Positions 60,727 through 64,000 of a DNA stretch of 64,000 nucleotides are shown here, piece by piece. The number at the start of each line of letters is the position of its first letter. The first letter of the stretch is position 1. Location: NCBI GenBank assembly GCA_013399015.1, contig VWZX01007457.1, positions 208,375-272,374 of the forward strand, in the 5' to 3' direction. This DNA comes from Galbula dea. Lineage: Eukaryota; Chordata; Aves; Piciformes; Galbulidae. The position numbers and the translations under genes were made by a program. Under the pieces are notes generated by a model. It had not been told where the DNA came from and ran no database searches. It saw only the letters and a list, made by a program, of their open reading frames with translations.

Positions 60727-61036
60727 CACTCCCTGAAAGGAGGCTGGAGCCAGGTGTGGCTCAGTCACTTCTCCCAAGGAACAAGCAATAAGAGGAAACA
60801 GCCTCGAGCTGTGCCAGGGGAGGTTTAGGTTGGAGATGAGGAACAACTTCTTCCCCAAAAGGGATGTCAAGGCCTGGCCCAGGCTGCCCAGGGCAGTGGT
60901 GGAGTCACCATCCCTGGAGGGGTTTCAGAGCCATGGAGATGTGGTGCTGAGGGACGTGGGTTAGTGGTGACCTGGCAGTGCTGGGTTAATGGTTGGTCTC
61001 TGATCTGAAAGGTCTCTTCTAACCTAAACGATTCTA
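60727..61036 (+). mobile_element. CR1 3' end, group B
   Basis: Plus-strand group B 3' end beginning CACTCCCTGAAAGGAGGCTG. It contains GAGCTGTGCCAGGGGAGGTT, GGGCAGTGGTGGAGTCACCA, TTAGTGGTGACCTGGCAGTG and the end AGGTCTCTTCTAACCTAAAC, GATTCTAG. It is 5'-truncated. Confidence 0.94.
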
Positions 61037-61159
61037 GGGATCTACAAAGGCTTCTAGTTCCCTCCAAAAGTACACATCAGCACACAAGGAAAGTGGGGAA
61101 AAAACCATCAACAGAAAGCCCAAACAAATCCCATGCACATTCCAGAACACTAAGGCAAG

Positions 61160-61350
61160 AATTAAGACCATTTTGGTTGGGACTGAGCTCCAGAGGAGAT
61201 CTGGCTCAAACCCCTGCCTAAAGCAGGGTCCCTTTGAAAAGCCAGGTGAAGCTGCCCACAGCCTGGACCTTCCCCAAGGACAAGACTTTCCCATCTCTGG
61301 GCCCTGGCTCCAGTGTCATGATCACCCTCCTGAAGAGTCCCTTTTCTCCC
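61160..61350 (-). mobile_element. Old CR1 3' end (minus)
   Basis: A badly decayed minus-strand CR1: CATTTTGGTTGGGACTGAGC, TCCAGAGGAGATCTGGCTCA, ACCCCTGCCTAAAGCAGGGT, then TCATGATCACCCTCCTGAAG. The order fits the general CR1 3' end, but identity is low. Confidence 0.65.
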
Positions 61351-63499
61351 CTCCCATCTGAAGTCCTGCAGATTGCTGCAGCTTGCACCAACTGACTTCA
61401 GCTGGAAACCACCAGCAGCTGCTGCCCTCCCCCTTCCCCACAGTCCCTCCCCCACCAGTTGAAGACATCCAAAGCAGACACATGAGATAGCCAACAGTTG
61501 GATTTATTTTTGAGATTTCACCATTACACATCAGCTCACCATCAGGGCTGTATGACACACAAAAAGCTGCTGAAAATACCCAGTTTCTGCTGATTTTCAC
61601 CTCTTAAATTGATGTTTCTTGTTAAAAAATTCCTAGAAGCTCAGGTCAGACCTGATTCATCACTAGTAGCTGTCCTCAAGATTAAGCAGCCTCAGGCCAA
61701 GAGTGGGATAAAAAAACCTCCCCCTCAGTCCAGTAACAGCATGAAGGCAGTGTTCCCCTCAAGCTGAAGGAAGATTTCAAGGCACAAGGCCTAGTCTGCA
61801 GGTGAGCTGTTCCCATTCTGCTCATAACACACATAAATTTATTGCTTTGACTTACATGCTTCTGTCCCTAACACAAAGCAATAAAAAACCCTTCAAAAAT
61901 AAAAGCTTCAGGACTGAGCTTCCTTTAGAAATAAAGCTGTCTGCATCTCAGCTAGTGAAATACTATCCTGTTTTCAACACTGAAGTTTCAGGTACCCATA
62001 AAATTATGGCACAGGTAAGATTGATTTGCCATATGGATATAGCTGGGTAAGCTATGGGCTGAACGTGCCAGTCAATTAAAACACAAAATGGACAACTCTC
62101 AACAGACCAGGAAGAGTCTGGCTAAGCACAGAACCTGCCCCATTAGGTTCTCTCTGAAGAGCAGAGACTAGATAACAATTAAAAACAACACTCACTTGCC
62201 TTAAAAGGTTACTTTCCTATGCCTACAAAGGAAACACATCCAGAAGACCAAGCTAAAAAATTCATGTAAATTCTGAAATGCAAAATACACTGCATAAGGA
62301 ATTAGCACCACAAACCAAACAATGAACTGATAAATGGACACAGGCATCACACCCAGAAATTAAATGAAGAACATTTAAATGCATTCCTTTATCTAAGCTA
62401 CCATGAAGAGGCTGCAAGCCCAGAGCAGAAATTGTTTCTGAGAGGAACTTTACTGAACTCTGTCAAGTGTCAGACCAAGTCCACCAGCAGAAAGATCCTG
62501 TGGCATCTACAGGTGAACTTCAGCTCAACAACAGAGGAAGACTTGCTGCAAAGCACTTCATTTAGTGTTATTTATCACTAACAACACTGACTCCATAAGG
62601 AAGAGGATACGTTTCTGTCATTTGCATTCAAGATCACAAATAGCCCAGCGTCTGTTCATTAATAGCTTTCCTTCTACTTCCTACAACCAGCATAATTTAG
62701 GAAACACACCTAACATTTCATACTGTTATGTTTCTGAGCACACTTAGCCCTTCCGCAGAAGAGGCAAGAGCTTTAAAGCCTACATTTTACCACCTTCTGA
62801 GAGACTTACAGGTCAAAGATATATTGTAGATTTTGAATTCTGGGAAAAACCCCTCTGAAATTAATTTTGATTTTTTCTATTCTTTGGGATTTAGGTGCAA
62901 AATGTTTATCCTCACACCTTTCCAGAGCTACAACAACTTAGGAAAAAAACAAAGCAGCCAATATAAGAGACCAAAACTAAACACAACATCTATTGTAATA
63001 GCCAACAGCTTACAAGACAGAAGCATGTATCTCCACAACACTGCAGGCAGACACCAAAAAGCAATATGACTCAAACACTGGTTCTTAAATGCTCTAAGGC
63101 ACCATCTGCACACGATTATATTGCACTTAGGAGCCACCACCTGCAGCTCCTGGTATTATCACACCTCTAGTCCCACCTGGGCTTCAAACACTCAGGCAGA
63201 GCACAGACCCCACGGGCTGCCTTCCTGAACAGCACTGTCCCTCGCATGCTTCTGCTTCCTAAACAGCTCCCAGCCTAGCCTTGATCCTCCATGAATCTTC
63301 CCTCAGCACGGGGAGGCCTTCCACAGCCCGGGGGCAGGTGAACCCAGGCCCTACGCGGTGACCCTAACCCTGCCTCAGGTCTGGCACTCGCTGAAAGCGC
63401 AAAGGAGCAAGAAGCAAGCACGAAGCATCACAATTAAACACAGGGGGAGACTTAAAAAAACCCAAACAAACAAAAAACCCCCACAAATCAACTAGAAGG
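61351..63499. other. Repeat-poor stretch beside the CpG island
   Basis: About 2.1 kb, AT-richer than average, with no recognised repeat and no coding frame over 92 codons. It could be an intron, an untranslated region or upstream DNA of the gene at the right end. On the minus strand an AATAAA is at 61508-61503; on the plus strand AATAAA occurs at 61880-61885 and again near 61897. Confidence 0.5.
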
Positions 63500-63540
63500 T
63501 ATCTCCACGGAGTTATCTCCACCGCAGTTCCCGGGCCGCC

Positions 63541-63570
63541 ATGGCGGTCCCGTCTCGCCGCGCCCCTTAA
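63541..63570 (+). other. Possible short upstream ORF
   Basis: An ATG in a perfect vertebrate initiation context (GCCGCCATGGCGG) opens nine codons (MAVPSRRAP) and a stop. Two donor-like sites follow: AG/GTGCGT at 63577/63578 and CG/GTAAGAG at 63585/63586. If this is part of a plus-strand 5' untranslated exon, the short frame could lower translation of the main frame. The palindrome CCATGG gives a similar short frame on the minus strand. Confidence 0.3.
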
Positions 63571-63793
63571 CGCCGAGGTGCGTCGGTAAGAGCGAGTTTG
63601 GAGCCCCCGCTCCCTTCCCTGCCTGCCTGGGAAGCATCTCCGCGGCTAGACCTCTTCCTCCGCTTCCCCTGCGACCTCCGAGCCCGTCGGCTGGCCCCGC
63701 TCTGGGAGGCCTCCCCCCGGCCCGAGGCCCAGCGTTGCCCCGATCAGGCCCGGCCCTCGCCCCCCTCCCTGGCCCTGAGGGGAGCGGCGGCCA

Positions 63794-63801
63794 TGACGTC
63801 A
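63794..63801. promoter_or_regulatory. CRE, full palindromic site
   Basis: TGACGTCA is the consensus site for CREB/ATF proteins. It sits inside the CpG island, 25 bases from the YY1-type site, a usual position for a functional core-promoter CRE. Confidence 0.7.
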
Positions 63802-63825
63802 CCGGATCAGGCCGACCGGCAATGG

Positions 63826-63836
63826 GCGCCATTTTG
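63826..63836 (-). promoter_or_regulatory. YY1-type site overlapping a minus-strand ATG
   Basis: On the minus strand this reads CAAAATGGCGC, a YY1 motif form. Functional YY1 sites in core promoters often lie just downstream of the start and contain the initiator ATG. Here the ATG (63832-63830) opens a 114-codon frame to 63488 (MAPIAGRPDPVTSW and so on), which is Gly/Pro/Arg-rich and unrecognised. Confidence 0.5.
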
Positions 63837-63958
63837 AAACCCCGAAACCTCCCGCGGCGGCAGCTCCGTGCCGTGGCAGCGCCTGCTGCTGCCACCCGCT
63901 CCCGGCCGGCGCCTCCCCGCCCTGCCGCGGCCCCACCGCCCCACCGCTACCGTGCGAT

Positions 63959-64000
63959 ATGGCAGGGAAAAACTCTGCCCGGTCTTTGGGCGCGGGGCCC
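63959..64000 (+). CDS. Possible start of a protein-coding gene, cut by window end
   Basis: An ATG with G at -3 and G at +4 opens 14 codons, MAGKNSARSLGAGP, which run off the window. It lies at the downstream end of the CpG island with no in-frame stop. The short peptide is not recognised, and 42 bases cannot separate coding from noncoding GC-rich DNA. The neighbouring sequence to the right is needed. Confidence 0.25.
   Translation, partial: MAGKNSARSLGAGP

Larger units (their letters stand above)
63500..64000. promoter_or_regulatory. CpG island promoter (possibly bidirectional)
   Basis: GC content and CpG density rise sharply here and stay high to the window edge, while the rest of the window is CpG-poor. 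It contains a full palindromic CRE (TGACGTCA, 63794-63801), a YY1-type site (GCGCCATTTTG, 63826-63836, in minus orientation) and several GC boxes in CCGCCCC form near 63915-63945. No TATA box stands out. These are the marks of a vertebrate housekeeping-type promoter. The YY1 site favours minus transcription; the donor-like sites at 63577 and 63585 and the ATG at 63959 favour plus. Confidence 0.88.

Noticed and set aside
63488..63832. Minus-strand 114-codon frame as a confirmed gene
   Set aside because: In a CpG island GC-rich frames stay open easily. The ATG context is good but the protein is low-complexity Gly/Pro/Arg-rich and unrecognised, so it is kept only as a possibility in the promoter finding.
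1..64000. A bacterial or phage-type system, CRISPR array or operon
   Set aside because: All repeat content is vertebrate (CR1, LTR), there are no dense collinear frames and no regularly spaced direct repeats.

Overview
This window looks like avian nuclear DNA that is mostly intergenic or intronic and packed with CR1 LINE (non-LTR retrotransposon) fragments. The bird call rests on about 38 CR1 pieces with typical 3' ends (a tail resembling GATTCTGTGATTC and a conserved motif resembling GGTTGGAAGGGACC), on LTR pieces resembling a common bird endogenous-retrovirus LTR, on strong CpG depletion outside the right end, and on the absence of any long unbroken gene. My hand-drawn CR1 boundaries add up to roughly 10-11 kb, about 17% of the window. 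That is high for a bird and fits a CR1-rich lineage such as woodpeckers and their relatives; this placement is inference only.

The CR1 copies fall into four groups, used as names below. Group A reads ERLRALGLLSLEK, then, in another frame, PRLPREAVESP. Group B reads LRELGLVSLEKRRLRGDL, then WPRLPRAVVESPSLEGF. Group C is closer to the general bird CR1 3' end and more decayed. Group D is one CR1-Y-like piece. Almost all copies are 5'-truncated 3' ends; a few have lost the 3' end instead. Many A and B copies resemble each other closely, so these groups look relatively young. All copies that reach the relevant region share ORF2 frame breaks, which suggests that the source elements were already defective or were mobilised in trans.

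Layout. 0-14 kb: dense CR1 (groups A, B, C), a G-rich minisatellite near 3.8-4.0 kb and a T/G-rich tract near 8.1 kb. 14-22 kb: sparse in CR1, with one group C copy and one minus-strand LTR piece. 22-32 kb: dense CR1, including most plus-strand group A copies. 32-39 kb: two plus-strand LTR pieces of one family about 3.7 kb apart, mixed with CR1. 39-54 kb: spaced CR1 copies, one with an internal tandem duplication. 54-61 kb: few CR1 copies and slightly more CpG. 61.4-64 kb: almost no recognised repeat, ending in a strong CpG island with a full CRE and a YY1-type site.

The right-end CpG island (about 63.5-64.0 kb) is the only convincing gene-related feature. It is very probably a promoter, possibly bidirectional. 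A plus-strand ATG at 63959 opens a frame that runs off the window, and a minus-strand ATG lies inside the YY1-type site. I cannot name the gene. I found no RNA gene, CRISPR array or novel multi-gene system, and I do not think one is here.
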